The notes below the pieces were generated by a model, which made no database searches, was not told the DNA's origin, and was given only the letters and a program-made list of their open reading frames with translations. From Capniomyces stellatus (taxonomy: Eukaryota; Kickxellomycota; Harpellomycetes; Harpellales; Legeriomycetaceae): 64,000 nucleotides of DNA. A program made the position numbers and the translations under genes. Positions 44,133 to 56,700 of the stretch are shown here, piece by piece. The stretch lies in the NCBI GenBank assembly GCA_001661515.1, contig LUVW01000046.1:15697-79696 (forward strand), read 5' to 3'. Every line of letters starts with the position of its first letter. Position 1 is the stretch's first letter.

Positions 44133-45524
44133 CTAGATCCAATCAACAGGGGTTTTAAGAATCTTGATGAGCTTTTCTTCTTCAGAATCTGGCTCAGGAA
44201 GTCTCATGTATTCCCAGCGGGAGGTTAGAGGCAGAGACATGAGGACGCTTTCGATTCTTGCATTTTCAGTAAAGAGGCCAAACTTGGTGCCACGATCAAC
44301 AACGAGGTTGAACTCGACGTAGCGGCCACGCCTTAGCTGTTGCCAGTCCTTTTGTTCCTGGGTAAATGGCATGACGGATCTGTTTTCGACAAGCGGCAAG
44401 TATGCTTCTTGGAACGCAAAGCCTGACTCAACAACAAACTTGAACAGCAGGTTTGGGTCGCGGTCCATTAAATCGTCAAAGAAGATGCCACCAATTCCAC
44501 GAGTTTCTTTTCTGTGTGGAATGTAAAAGTACACGTCGCAGTTTTTTTTGAATGTGTTGTAGAACGACTTGTCGTGTTTGTCGCACACGATTTTGTGTGT
44601 TTGATGGAAATGGACGCAGTCGGATTCAAAAATATAGCTTGGCGTCAAGTCTGCACCACCGCCAAACCACGCGGTCACCACCTGCTTTGTTGGATCGTTT
44701 CTTTTGATTATCTCAAAGTACCGGTAGTTGAAGTGGCTTGTTGGTGCCATTGGGTTGGTTGGGTGGATCACCACCGAGATTCCCGCAACTTGGAAGTCAT
44801 ACTCCTCCCCATCCTTTATCGCGGTTACCTTGCGCGACTTCATCGAGTCTCTTTGGTGCTTTGACAGCTCCCCCTCCATCACACTTATGTTCACTCCCGC
44901 CTTTTCAAACACCTTTGAGTCCTGCAGCACACACGATATCCCGTACCCTCTCCCATCATCCCTCTTCCACCGGTCCCACAAAAACTTTTTGCCGTCCTTA
45001 TCCAGATTCTCCACGTTTTCTGTCAAGCTCTTTTGCAGTGCCAGTATAAACTCCTCCATTCTATCCTTCATTAGGTCCGACTCTGTCAACTTCAACTCTG
45101 GCATGCGCAGGTTCAACGCACTAACGGCTCCATTCTGCTACACCATCATCGTTATCAAAAAAAAAAAACCCACACCCCCATTTTGTTTATTTGTTGCTTT
45201 TTACTGTGTTCAAACTAAAACTAGAGAATATGAAAATGTATCTAGTCGATCCTTTATCCTGCAAACAAATGGCTCGCTAAACAACCCCTCCCCCCTTTTA
45301 CACTTTGCTTTAAACATTTAAAAAGCGTCAAATAACTTTAACAGGTCATTTAGCATTGCTATTTGTCTTTTTCATCGACTTTTCAAGCTTTTATCGCCTT
45401 TGATTTGGTTATACCATACATCAAGCTGTTCTGCGTGGTACTATACTTTTCATTAAACTCTAAATTGTAATTTCAAAAAAAAATGTTTACATACCTGGAT
45501 TTGGTCTTTTTCGTAGGAAATCAT
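44133..45524 (-). CDS. HEM13: Oxygen-dependent coproporphyrinogen III oxidase, two exons
   Basis: Exons 45524-45495 (ten codons, MISYEKDQIQ) and 45137-44133 give 344 aa. The intron 45494-45138 has donor GTATGT and acceptor TAG, phase 0. Signatures: VVIHPTNPMAPTSHFNYRYF, WFGGGADLTPSYIF, HRKETRGIGGIFFDDL and RRGRYVEFNLVVDRGT. The enzyme converts coproporphyrinogen III to protoporphyrinogen IX in haem synthesis; in yeasts it is cytosolic. If exon 1 is non-coding, translation would begin at ATG 45104 (MPELKLTESDL, 333 aa), which also resembles other fungal N-termini. TATAAAAG lies only about 8-15 bp before the exon-1 ATG, which leaves this open. Confidence 0.93.
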
Positions 45525-47890
45525 CTTGGCTACTTTTATATCACTGGGGGATCTTTACTGGTTCTATGACACTTTTATACTATGTATAGCTATCAGTGCT
45601 TGGAATCTCGCCTTTTATCTGCTTTATACTATCCGCTTGGATTAGTAATGTGTGTTTGTTTGTCTTGGGATTAAGAATTTAGAATTGAGGTATTTAACCG
45701 TACCAACCCAATTTACTTTCTTTAACAAATATATTTAAATATTCGGGTAAGGGGGAGGAGGAGAAGGTGCTAGATATATTTATACAAAATATTATTTATA
45801 CCTTAAAATTGGAGCTTCTGGGTTATAATTACTTTTTTCTTTCTTTCTTTGCATATGGTTTGATCAATACTATGATATTTTCGTTTCAATTAGGAGTTTG
45901 TAATAGCTCTAAAATTCCCATTTTACACTTATTTCAAGTTTCAAATTAAAAAAAAAATGTATAACCTTATTTTTTAGATTTTAAATTTATTCTTTTTAAT
46001 TCTCAATATCCATTTTGATAACAATCAATGGTTTTTTTTTTTTTTTATCAACGAGTTTTTGGATGTAAAAAAAAAAAAAAGCACCTTCATCATTTACAAC
46101 TTGTCGGAAAGCGGGAAAATAAAAATAAAATAAAATAAAATTGATTAAAGCGCATAAAAAAAAACTGAATAGTGTACACACCCAACAATATTCCTCAACT
46201 GAAATATTAATTGAAAACAGGAGAGATCTTAGTTTCCTCCCCCCAAGCCTTGTTCCCCTTTTCACCCCCCGCCCCTCGCCACACAGTAAAATTAGAGTTC
46301 AAAGCGGAAGTTGAGGTTAAGGTTGAACGGGAGTGTAATTGCCCGATTTTATTTTTTGCTGCTGTTTTTTATCGAAACATTACATTTTAGGAAATAATCG
46401 CTTCATTTTTTTCTTCTTTTTAAACCCAAGCTGGAAGGAAATAAAATCAACCTGAAAGTAGGAAATAATAAAAAAAGAGCTACCTCTGTTTTTTTTTACA
46501 ACCATCCCACCTCATAAACAAGTTTTCCCGGTTTCTTATTACAATATGCCGTCATCTCAGCATCTGACGCAGTATAACGTTTACGAAACCTTGGATACTT
46601 TATTTGCGTGTTGCTTTTATTTGTCTATTAAGCCAGGCAGAGTAAAAAAATACTGCTCTTCCTCCATCGTTTTGCCAATTTTCACTTTTCTTTTTTTTCC
46701 AAACTCAATGCAATATCTTTACGATTAGAATGATGGTTTCATCTTTGAGTCATCGATGTTCAGATGCCTTTTGTAAAGAGTTGAGTTGATTTTGAGTTTT
46801 TATTTATTAATTTTCTAGTCTTATTTTTTTTTAAATCTCGAAAATCAGATGATTTTTGTTTTTGTTTTATAGTTTTATTTGTTTATAATCGCATTTGATT
46901 TATTAGTAATCGGCTTCATTCCAATCATTACATTGAAGATAAATAATTATGGAACAAGCAACTTTTTTTTTAGTGCATTATTTGTTTGAAATTTTCTAAA
47001 GCAACTTGGTTGATTTTCCACGCATTTTATTTGTCGAACTAGGAAAAAAAATGTTGATTTTTTGGTTTTTTGGTTTACAGTTTAGGTTAGAGTTATCAAG
47101 ACTACAATTAAAAGGAAACAACAGTGGTAAATAATGGCAAGTATCCCTTTCCCGCAACTTTCGATTAAGCGTAAAGGTAAAAAAAAAAAACATCTGATAC
47201 TTGCAGTGCATTTCAAGGCAATGTTGACTATTACCTGTATTATGAGTTCAAGTTGTTGCTTTTCAATTCAAGTCTTTGGAGAGTAAAATAGAGTTTTGAG
47301 TGGATTTGGGTTTGGGTTAGAGGCGGTTATTTTTACCAGAAAACACTTAAATTGTAAACGCTGATGGAATTATGATAAAAACACCAGTGAATAGGGAGTA
47401 TGGAAATAGTAGCACGATTATGTTTTATGATATGCATGTGGAATGGGGAGGGGTTTATCTTTAAAAATAATAATAAAAAGTAACCGTGTGAAAATAAAAT
47501 GTCATTGTGATAAAGAAGTTTCATTTAGGCTATTTCCTTTGCTAGTAGGGTTAATTTTCTATTATCAGAACAAAATTGACTGGTGAGAAAGAAAAAAAAA
47601 ATTAGGGTAGTGAGTGGAGGGAGGAAATGAGAAATGATGGGGAATTTTTGGAAGCTTTGTTTGAAGATTGATTTACATGGCAAATGGGTGGAGAGCAAAC
47701 TAGAAAGAAAGAGAGGAAAGAAAAAAAAGGGTGATGAGAAAAAAATGGGAAAATGTAAAAGGCACAAAGATCAAATTAATTACAAAGTTGGGGAGAATCA
47801 AGATAATTTCACTATTTTTCATCCTTTTCCGTTTCATTAAAAGACGAACAAAAGTAGAAAGAGTTGAAGGGTAATAAATAAACATAATAA
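45525..47890. other. Intergenic, HEM13 to the small membrane protein
   Basis: About 2.4 kb of AT-rich sequence with several A/T homopolymers (46030-46080) and a C-rich patch at 46240-46280. It is the shared upstream region of two divergent genes. No further gene is supported. Confidence 0.45.
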
Positions 47891-48181
47891 ATGACAAATA
47901 AGGAAAACAAAATGGAAAAGAAAAATATGGGGGATATAAAGAACGAGATTGAAAAGCCAAAGAGCAAGACAATGTGGACGGCATACAAAACAACAGCACC
48001 AAAGTATCGGATTGCGTTTGGGCTAGGAATGATGGGAGTTTCAATGCTTGGGTTGTATATAAGCGAGAAACTGATGGAAAAGTATCCAGAAAACGATACG
48101 AATGCGGGGTTGGGATTGCAGATACCAAGCGAGACAGTCAAGAAGATTGAGGAAATGAAGAATAATGCAAAAAAGGAATAG
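47891..48181 (+). CDS. Small single-span membrane protein, probably mitochondrial
   Basis: 96 aa from ATG 47891. A basic N-terminus (KNEIEKPKSKTMWTAYKTTA) leads into one predicted transmembrane helix (about residues 43-59, IAFGLGMMGVSMLGLYI), then a charged tail (SEKLMEKYPEN, KKIEEMKNNAKKE). This layout is common among small inner-membrane assembly or accessory proteins of fungal mitochondria. I cannot name the family. No intron is seen. It is convergent with the aminopeptidase gene. Confidence 0.55.
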   Translation: MTNKENKMEKKNMGDIKNEIEKPKSKTMWTAYKTTAPKYRIAFGLGMMGVSMLGLYISEKLMEKYPENDTNAGLGLQIPSETVKKIEEMKNNAKKE

Positions 48182-48536
48182 ATGAAAGAAACAAGTGGTT
48201 GAAAAACAAGATGGCGACTTTTTTATTTATTTATTTTTATGTATATACAAACAAAGGGTTGATTTACACCAGTAGACAAGGTTAATGATATTAAAATAGA
48301 GAATGGAGTTTTATAAGAAGGAAAAGAAAAAAAAAGAAGAAAGATGTATATTGGCAATTAGAATTATAAAACATACAATTGGAATAATGACCTTTTTTTA
48401 AAAATTAAAAAAAAATAACAACAATAAAAAATAAACTAGTTGGTTAGAGAAAAAAAAAAAGAAAGAAAGATAAAAAAAAAAAAAAAAAAAAAAGGAAANN
48501 NAAAAAAAAAAAAAAAAAAAAAAAAAAAAGTGAGAA
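48182..48536. other. Convergent 3' region with A-runs and a 3-N gap
   Basis: Very A-rich, with homopolymers around 48473-48530 interrupted by NNN at 48499-48501. The Ns are an assembly gap in a homopolymer, so the true length is unknown. Confidence 0.8.
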
Positions 48537-51197
48537 TTAAATGTTGTGGGCTTTAAGCCATTGGTTGACATCATCGCGGTCGCGGTTGACCCATGCAGCC
48601 TTGGCGCGGATGCGTTCAAGGGTTTGTTCAAGAGCGCGGCCAAACTTGGAGGTATCTTTAGATTCAAAGAAGGTTTGGATCTGGTCAGCCATTTTCTCAG
48701 AGGCAAACTCACCAGCACAGATCTTGACCATGATACCAAGACTGGCCATGGAAGCACGGTACCTTTCAACGAGCTTGTCGTAGCTGGCAATGTACCAGTC
48801 CCAGAGCATCTGGCGGGAGACTTTGTGGGAGGAGAGGTAGACGAGGCCGTTGTAGAGATCCTGGTTTCGGACGTGTTCAGACATGACAAAGTCGAGAGTT
48901 AGATTGACAAGCTCAGGGTTCTTTGTGGAGCCAAGGCAGTTGAGGGCAATGAGTCTCTGGTCCATGGGGAGGGACTCGTTGAGGTAGTGGGCCTTGACGA
49001 GGTTGTACTCGTGGAGGCCGCCATTAAGAACAGAGATGGCAAAGACAGGAGCGCGCAGGTCGGTGTGGAGGGCAGACTGGTCACCGTCAACGAGGTAGCG
49101 GGTAAATCTGGCCTTGGCCTCGGCAATGACGTTCTGGTCGCCGGCAAGACCCGCAGAACGGACAGCAAGGGCACGCAAACGAGTGGCCAAAGAATCCTCG
49201 CCAGGCTGAGGTTCCCAACCAACACGGGCCATCAGGTCAGAGAACAAGTCGCGCTGGACAAGTTTAAGCTGGTCAATAACAGACTCAGGTTCCTCGCTCC
49301 AGGCACTGACAACAGACTCGATTCGCGAGGAGATTTCCTGCCAAGCAACAAGGCTGGGCTCGGACTTGAAGGAGCTGAGCAGGGTGAGGAAGTTGCTGGT
49401 TTTGCTGTGGCCCGAGTAAGCCAGAGCCCCAGCATCGGCAACAAGACCAATACGGTCGTTGAGGCCGAGCTCCTTGTTGTCAATAGCGAGTGACAGACGC
49501 GTAATGGCATCGGCCGAGTACTTGACGCGCGCTATGCTGACAGACCCAGAGTTGACCTTGTACCAGTTGCGCTTGTTGTCGGCAAAACCGGCAGGCAGCT
49601 GGACGGTGGCCTCACGCGCCGACAACACCTCGTCGGTCACATTGGAACTGTTTGCGTTGGTGGACAACAGCAGCGGAACCCACCATACTGTAGAGTCCTC
49701 CTCGGCAGTGGCGTTACCGCTGGACAGGAACCGGTTCTGGCGTACCAGCAGTGAATTGTCGCCGGTCTCAGTGACGGTCAGCAGTGGGTACCCGATGGTC
49801 TCGGTCCACAAAGCCATGAACTGGGCTACGTCTCTACCCGAAGTTTCCGACAGTGCAGCCCACAAGTCGTTGGTCGACGCGTTACTGTACTTGTGTCTGT
49901 CCAGGTACACGCGAATACCCTTGAGGAACGTGTCTAGGCCAAGGTACGCGCTCAGCATTCTGATTGCACTTGCGCCCTTCGAGTACGAAATAATGTCAAA
50001 GATCTGTGAGATGTCCGACGACCGTTTGACTGGTACTTGGATCGCGTGTGACGACCGCATCGAGTCCATCGTCAGTGCGCGCGAGTACTCGTCTACCAGG
50101 AACTGCGTCCACGACTGCCATTCTGGGAACACGTGATCTACTGCCAGGTTCCCCACCCATGTCGCAAATCCTTCGTTCAGCCACAGCTCGCTCCACCACT
50201 CCATCGTAACCAGGTTACCAAACCACTGATGTGCCAGCTCGTGGCTCACCGTTGCTGCCACCTGCTGCTTCGCTCTCGATCCGCTGCTCGCCTCATCCAC
50301 TAGCAATGCCACCGTCCTGTACGTAACCAGCCCCCAGTTCTCCATCGCTCCCGCCTCAAAGTCTGGAATCGCCACCTGGTCCATCTTTGGCAGTGGGTAC
50401 GCTATCCCGAATATCTCCGCAAAGAACTCCAGAACTTGCGTCGTCACCCGCAGCGCAAACTCTCCTCTCTCCTTCTGTCCTGGTGGCGTGTACACTCTGC
50501 ACCTAATTGGTCGGCCGTTGTGCTTCCCCGTAGTGTACGCCTCAATGTACTCCAGCTCCCCCACCACAAATGCCAGCAGGTACGTCGACATAATCGGCGT
50601 CTTGCCAAACACCACTTTGCGTAGCCCCTCCTCCTCCGAGTACTCATCGCTCTCCACGTCCATGTTTGACAGCGCCGTCAGCCCCTTCTTTACCCGGAGC
50701 GTCACCCCAAACGTCGCCTTAAGTGCCGGCTCGTCCCAGCACGGAAACGCCCTGCGTGCATCTGTTGGCTCAAACTGTGTCGTTGCCATGTACTTTTCCT
50801 CTCCCTTGCTATCCGTGTATCTTGATCGGTAAAATCCTGCCATAAGATTGTTCAGCTCCCCTGAAAACCCTATCTTCAACGTCGCCTCTGTACCCGCCTC
50901 CACCTTGCTTGGAAGCTTAATCGCCATTGTCTCCTCCTTTGTGTCCATTGTTATCTCCGTGCTCGCAATCTTCATTTCCCGCCCCAAACTGCTCACCTCC
51001 ACCCAAGCTATCTTCAACTCATTTGAGTTCAACACCAACACATCCGTGTCGCTCTTCACCTCCAACAACACCACCACCTCTCCCACAAACTCCAGCTTCT
51101 CCAAATCCGGCGTCAAACTCAAGTCATAGTGCACTGGCCTCACTGTTGCTGGCAAAATCACTCGATCACTCTTGTTTTCTCCCTTTGTTCCCACCAT
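48537..51197 (-). CDS. M1-family zinc aminopeptidase (Aap1/Ape2 type)
   Basis: 886 aa from the first in-frame ATG (MVGTKGENKSDRVILPATVR). M1 landmarks: substrate-binding GAMENWGL at about 284-291 and zinc site HELAHQ...WLNE at about 318-341 (HEXXH plus a Glu 18 residues on), then the long C-terminal ERAP1-like helical domain ending NRDRDDVNQWLKAHNI. It releases N-terminal residues from peptides. It most resembles yeast Aap1/Ape2 throughout (DARRAFPCWDEPALKATFGV, ISYSKGASAIRMLS). The frame stays open for over 50 codons upstream of the ATG, encoding a basic-flanked hydrophobic segment (VIYFVGIVIGLFLLTGLYSR) but no Met. An upstream exon could make this a membrane-anchored form. Confidence 0.93.
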   Translation of the reverse strand: MVGTKGENKSDRVILPATVRPVHYDLSLTPDLEKLEFVGEVVVLLEVKSDTDVLVLNSNELKIAWVEVSSLGREMKIASTEITMDTKEETMAIKLPSKVEAGTEATLKIGFSGELNNLMAGFYRSRYTDSKGEEKYMATTQFEPTDARRAFPCWDEPALKATFGVTLRVKKGLTALSNMDVESDEYSEEEGLRKVVFGKTPIMSTYLLAFVVGELEYIEAYTTGKHNGRPIRCRVYTPPGQKERGEFALRVTTQVLEFFAEIFGIAYPLPKMDQVAIPDFEAGAMENWGLVTYRTVALLVDEASSGSRAKQQVAATVSHELAHQWFGNLVTMEWWSELWLNEGFATWVGNLAVDHVFPEWQSWTQFLVDEYSRALTMDSMRSSHAIQVPVKRSSDISQIFDIISYSKGASAIRMLSAYLGLDTFLKGIRVYLDRHKYSNASTNDLWAALSETSGRDVAQFMALWTETIGYPLLTVTETGDNSLLVRQNRFLSSGNATAEEDSTVWWVPLLLSTNANSSNVTDEVLSAREATVQLPAGFADNKRNWYKVNSGSVSIARVKYSADAITRLSLAIDNKELGLNDRIGLVADAGALAYSGHSKTSNFLTLLSSFKSEPSLVAWQEISSRIESVVSAWSEEPESVIDQLKLVQRDLFSDLMARVGWEPQPGEDSLATRLRALAVRSAGLAGDQNVIAEAKARFTRYLVDGDQSALHTDLRAPVFAISVLNGGLHEYNLVKAHYLNESLPMDQRLIALNCLGSTKNPELVNLTLDFVMSEHVRNQDLYNGLVYLSSHKVSRQMLWDWYIASYDKLVERYRASMASLGIMVKICAGEFASEKMADQIQTFFESKDTSKFGRALEQTLERIRAKAAWVNRDRDDVNQWLKAHNI

Positions 51198-53708
51198 CTT
51201 TCCTTTCTTCTTTTCCCTACTGTAAAGCCCTGTTAATAAAAATAGCCCTATTACTATTCCCACAAAATATATCACCCTTTTTCCTAAACTGCTCTTTCTG
51301 CCCTTTTGTATATTGCCAAAATTCTCTGCTACAAGTTCTTCTTCAGTGCTATCTCCTACAATCCATTTTATTTACTTTTACTCTTAAATTTACAATCTTT
51401 ACACACCACCAATCAAGTCATTTATTCCCTTCTCTTTTCCCTCTCCTCATCTTCTCATCTTGAACCATATCCCCCCCCCCCCTCCACACTCCATCTCTTT
51501 CTTTTTCCCACCTTCTCTCTTTTACTATCTTTGTGTTTTGCTTTACCTTTGTGTTTACTCTACTGCTTATAACGTTAAAGTTTGTAGTAAAGTTTATTTA
51601 TATCGACTTTTCTATATTATCTACTTTTTATTATTCAATTATTCTCTTGCGTATTTGTTTGTTTCTTTGTTTTTTTTTTTTTTACTATGCTGAATATTCC
51701 CTTTTTTTAATTGTACACTAGACATTGCCTTGAAATGGCAAGATCTCTTACTTTTATATAATTTCGAATACAAAAACTCTCGCTTCTGCCCTTTTTGTAC
51801 TTTTCATATTATCTATTCATTTACTTTTTTTTTTTAACTTGTTTTAAATAATCCGAATTTCCTTGATTCGACCTTTTCCCTTTATTTACTCCTTTGTTGT
51901 TGTTGGTAATCTCCATTTCTGACTATTTACAAAGTACAAATCTCTTGATTTTCTAACCCAAAATAGACTTGGCTTTTTTAATGTAAAATTATATCCTCTT
52001 TATTTACTTCTTGCCCTCTTGCTTAAAAACAATCCAGTTTTTAAAAAAAAATAAAAAAATCACAAGAATGCCTTTTCATTAGCCTTTTTCATCGTTAATT
52101 TAAAACTAAAATTCACGCCAAATCATCATCACCAACCAAAAAGTCAATTCATTTATCACTCTTCCCCTTTTTTTTTCTCTCCTCTTTTCTTTACAGCTTT
52201 TCCTTTACAGCTTTCTTCCTTTTTTCACTTCTCCAAAGCAAATGAATAAAAATGCCACGGATAAATCCCAAAACCAAAGTAAAAGCTGCTTTGAAATGTT
52301 TAAAAGCCTTGTAAATCTTGTAAAATGAAAAAAGAAACAGGCATATCGGGGGGGGGGGGGGGGGGGGGGGGGGCAGTTGATTTCAAAAATAATAACATGC
52401 ATAAATACGTATTGTGCTCTGATTCGATAAAAACTTTTAAACTCCGCATCAATCACGCAATGTCAAAAGCACATTGGTAATGGTAAAAAAAACAAAAAAA
52501 AGCCATTTATGAAAAATAAAATAAAACCCCAATTAAATAAATCTGAGCAAAGCTGGGAAACAAATTATAGTTCCTAGACTTGAAACAGCAAGTACGAGTT
52601 TGTGGGATTATAAGTTTGTAGGTTTGTGGGATGTGCAGTATAGGCAGTAAATAGAATGTACCAAGTACTGACACGTAATTACATACATTCATACGTACAT
52701 TCATACACACTCACGCAGACATGTGTAGTACACATAAGGTTGTATAGGTGAAAGCAGTGCAAGTGTGGTTATACGAGAGGTGTATGTATAGTATAGTGAA
52801 AAGAAGGAACAACACCTGAACAAACTCCACCCACACTTGATCAAAAAAAGAAAAATGAAGAAAAGTACAAAAAAGTCTCAAAACAACAATGTAAATAGGT
52901 GTATAAGAGAAATAGAGGAGGGAAATATGTATTGAGTTATTGATAAATACCTTCGTAATTTTGGCTAGTGAGAAGAGCGTCGGATTCAGGCATGGTTGGA
53001 ACCGACCTTCGTTTCATGTTGTATGCGTGTTTGTTTCTTTTTTTACTGTTGCTGAGAGTCGAAACCCCAAAACCAAAAACCAAATAAATGAATTAATGAA
53101 TGAATGGACGAGTTGGAATAAAGCGGATAAATCTGAATTCCACTTGAAAGAATAAACAAAATAATAGAAATAAAGAAATACAAAAGTGTTGATTGCTGAT
53201 GGTCAAAGAGTTACACTATTGTCTGCTAGTTTATGTTGTTTTTTTTATAAAGTGTTTAGTAAACCAAGTGAAAAGTAAGTCAAGTTGTAAATGGTAAAAA
53301 CAAGTGAAATACAAAACTGAGAAATTCACAAAAAAAAAAATTTAAAAAAAAAAACAATTTGGAATAAAAAAAATAAGGAACTAAAAGTGAACCTATAAAT
53401 AAAACCCTAAAATATGTAAAAGAAAATAAAAAGGGGAGAGCTTTTATGTTACTAAATATAACACACTGGTTGTTATAATCAAAAGTGAAGAATAAAAAAA
53501 AAGAAAGAAAAATGTATTTATCATGTGAATAAAATAGTTTAAATGAAAAAAGTATAAATTACTACAAATAATTGAATAAAAGAAAGAAAGAAATAATGAA
53601 ATATTAATGAGTGGATAAACAAAATTTAAATGAAATAAATCAAATCAAATGGAGTGCTATGTTATGTTATAAAGTTTGGTTTAGTTTGGTTTAGAAACTG
53701 TTGGGTCT
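51198..53708. other. Intergenic, aminopeptidase upstream to SET3 downstream
   Basis: About 2.5 kb. The first 200 bp may encode an N-terminal exon of the aminopeptidase. A 12-C run is at 51471-51482 and 26 G at 52348-52373. The rest is T-rich, then A-rich. No other gene is supported. Confidence 0.5.
52348..52373. other. Internal run of 26 G
   Basis: A homopolymer far longer than expected in AT-rich DNA. It may be real or an assembly artefact; the same kind of run forms the window's left edge. Confidence 0.7.
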
Positions 53709-56700
53709 CTAGACATTTCCAGTGTCCAAACTTGGTGAAGATGTAGAGTTTGCAGTTTCATCGCCCAAACGGTTAGTTGTACTAGCACCAGCACCAGCAC
53801 CAGCACCAGCACCAGCACCAGCACGGTTACCAGCATCAGGATTGTTCACATTGGAACTTTGGTCAGTCAATAACCCTGACTCTGATTTCGGCGTATTGTT
53901 TCCAGAACCCAACCCCAATCCCAACCCCAATCCCAACCCCAATCCTAACCCCGTACCTGAGCCTGTACCTGAGCCTGTACCTGAGCCTGTACCTGAGCCT
54001 GTACCTGAGCCTGTACCTGAACCTGTACCTGAACCTGAACCTGAACCTGAGGCACGCTGCCTAGAAATGGGCGATGTAGACCTCCAGTCTCGACCCACTT
54101 CACCACCCAATGCAAAAGTACCAGCACCAGTACCAGCACCAGTACCAGTACCAGTTCCAGCACTGCTATTACTGGCATTGGCAGCGTTTGTGCTAGAATA
54201 GGCAGGAGAAGTACTGTTAGAGTTTCTGGTAAAGGTACCAGCACCGCTTCTGGGGTATAGACCAGTGGAGCTCAGAGTTTGGGGAGACAGGTAGTTTGAG
54301 GTAGGGTTAGAAGACAAGGGAACGGCACGTTGGTCTCTGGTGTTTGAACCAGAGTACTCACGGTCCCACCACCGGTCTCTGTCGCGGTCATAACTTGTGC
54401 GGCGGTCTTTGGTGCTAACAATTTCGCCAACTTCCTTTTCGGCATCGCGTTCGGATCTTGCGTACTGGTAGTCGGAGAAATGTCTTTCTCGATCCCTGGG
54501 ATCTCTGGAATCTCTGGGGTCTCGGTCACGATCACGATCTCTTAGATCTCTATCACGGTCCCTATCGCGATCTCGATCTCGATCTCGATCCCGACCATCT
54601 CGGCTATCACGGTCTCTTCGGTATGGCAACCCGGCCGACGTGGAGGCTGATACAATGTTTGTGGTAGAGTTGGGACTATTGTAACTGTAAACTCTTTCAC
54701 GGTCTCTTGAATCTCTTGAATCTCTTGAATCTCTTGAATCTCTAGGGTCTCTTGAATCTCTAGGGTCTCTAGGGTCTCTAGGGTCTCTATCGCGGTCCCT
54801 ATCTCGATCACGGTCTCGGTCCCGGCCATCACGGTCTCTTTCCCGGTCTCTGTTGTGAAGTTTGGCTCGGCCATCACGTTGCCTGTCCCAAGCCCGGTCT
54901 CGCTCACCATCCCAGGGGCGGTCTCGGGAACGGTCACGGTCACGGTCACGGTCATACGAGTACATACCAGCAACTCTATCACGGTCATACCGCCTAGCAT
55001 TGTCGTATCTTAGGTACGTTGATGACCCAGGCAAAGAAGGAGACTGCAAAGCATCAGTTCGGACCTGCTGAGGTGGCGGTGGAGGTGGTGGTGGAGGCGG
55101 AGGAGGCGGTGGAGGAGGAGGTGGTGGTGGTGATGAAGTAGAAGTCACCGTGACAGAATCTACTTTGTCAACATCAACATCAACATCAACATCAACATCA
55201 ACATCAGCATCAATATCAATATCATTAGCAGCATTGACATCAACATCAGCATCAACAACATCATTTGAAGTATCAACTATAGTTTTAGTTGAGGTATTAA
55301 CTATATTGTTAGTTGAGGTTAAAGTAGCCGATGTCAACGTGGTATAAGGCTGTTGTGGTCTGATTACGTTAGGCCACTGAATCAAACTTGACGATGAGCC
55401 AGTAAAACTGGTTGCGGCTGAAGGAATAGAAAAGGCTAGAACATTAGCCAAAGCAGCTGGTGTAGGTGTAGTCATTGATGTTGATGTTGATGTTGATGTT
55501 GAAATAGTTGGTTGATGAGTCAATAGGGTATCGGAGCCTGCAGAATTAGATGTTTGAGTAGAAGTTGGCAACGAATGAGGGAGAAAATGTGATGGATGCG
55601 GATGTGGAGGGTGAGGAAGACGAGGTGGTGGTGGAATGTGAGAAGGTGGTGGTGGTGGAAGATGAGAGGGAGGAGGAGGAGGAGGTGGTGGTGGTGGTGG
55701 TGGTGGTGGGTGGTGATGGTAAAGGTGTGGTAATGGATGATTAGACCCAGGAATAGAAAGTGGCATTGGAATTGATATTGGAATTGAAGATTGCGGTAGT
55801 GAAGGTTGTGGTAGTGATGGAGGATGAGCCAATGGTAATGATTGTGGTAATGATTGTGATAATGATTGTGGCTGTGGCTGTGGCTGTGCTGACCGAGTTC
55901 CTGAAGTTTGGTGAACCAGAGATTGACCAATTTGACTAGGAATTAACTGTTCAGATAACAAGGTTGTGCTACCAACTGGTTGAGATATCAACCCCACAGC
56001 ACCAACATTTGAGCTAGACACTGTAGACACTGCCAGACCCTTGACGCTACTTGCTGATCCTGATTCTGGTGCTGGTGCTGGTGCTGTAGTGGAGGACAAC
56101 ACATCATCAGCCACAATTCCTCCCAGCTCCTTGTGCAACAAATCCGTGATTTTCTCAATCTTGGGTGTTTTGCCAACCTGATCAGAATTATTATTGTTTA
56201 TTCCTCCTGTGTTTAAACCCGGACTTGATCCAGTAACACCTGAATCCAATGTCTGTTGTTGTTGTTGTTGTTGTTGTTGTCTTCGTCTGTTATATTCTTC
56301 AAGCGACACTTTGACTTTGGGTGCTGGAACTGTAATAGGTTCTTCTTTCACTGTAGTGTTGACATCGCTCCTCTTTTCATTGGCACTTACTTGTTCCAGT
56401 TTCGTCTTGGTTTTGTCCATTATCTTTGTCTTTGTATTTGTCTCCGGTTCTGCTCCCAAACTTCCTGCGTTGGGTTTACCCACTGTTCCTGCAAGAACCA
56501 CCTGTTCATCCTTGGGCGACTCTGCTACTACCAATGACTTTCGCTGTCTATTGTACTCTTCCAACGATAATCTTGTCTTTTTAGCCGAATTTGATCCCGT
56601 TACATTTACTTCACCAATTTCCTTACTATCTTTAATTTCCTTACTATCTTTAATTTCCTTACTATCTTTAATTTCCTTACTATCCTTACTATCTTGAACC

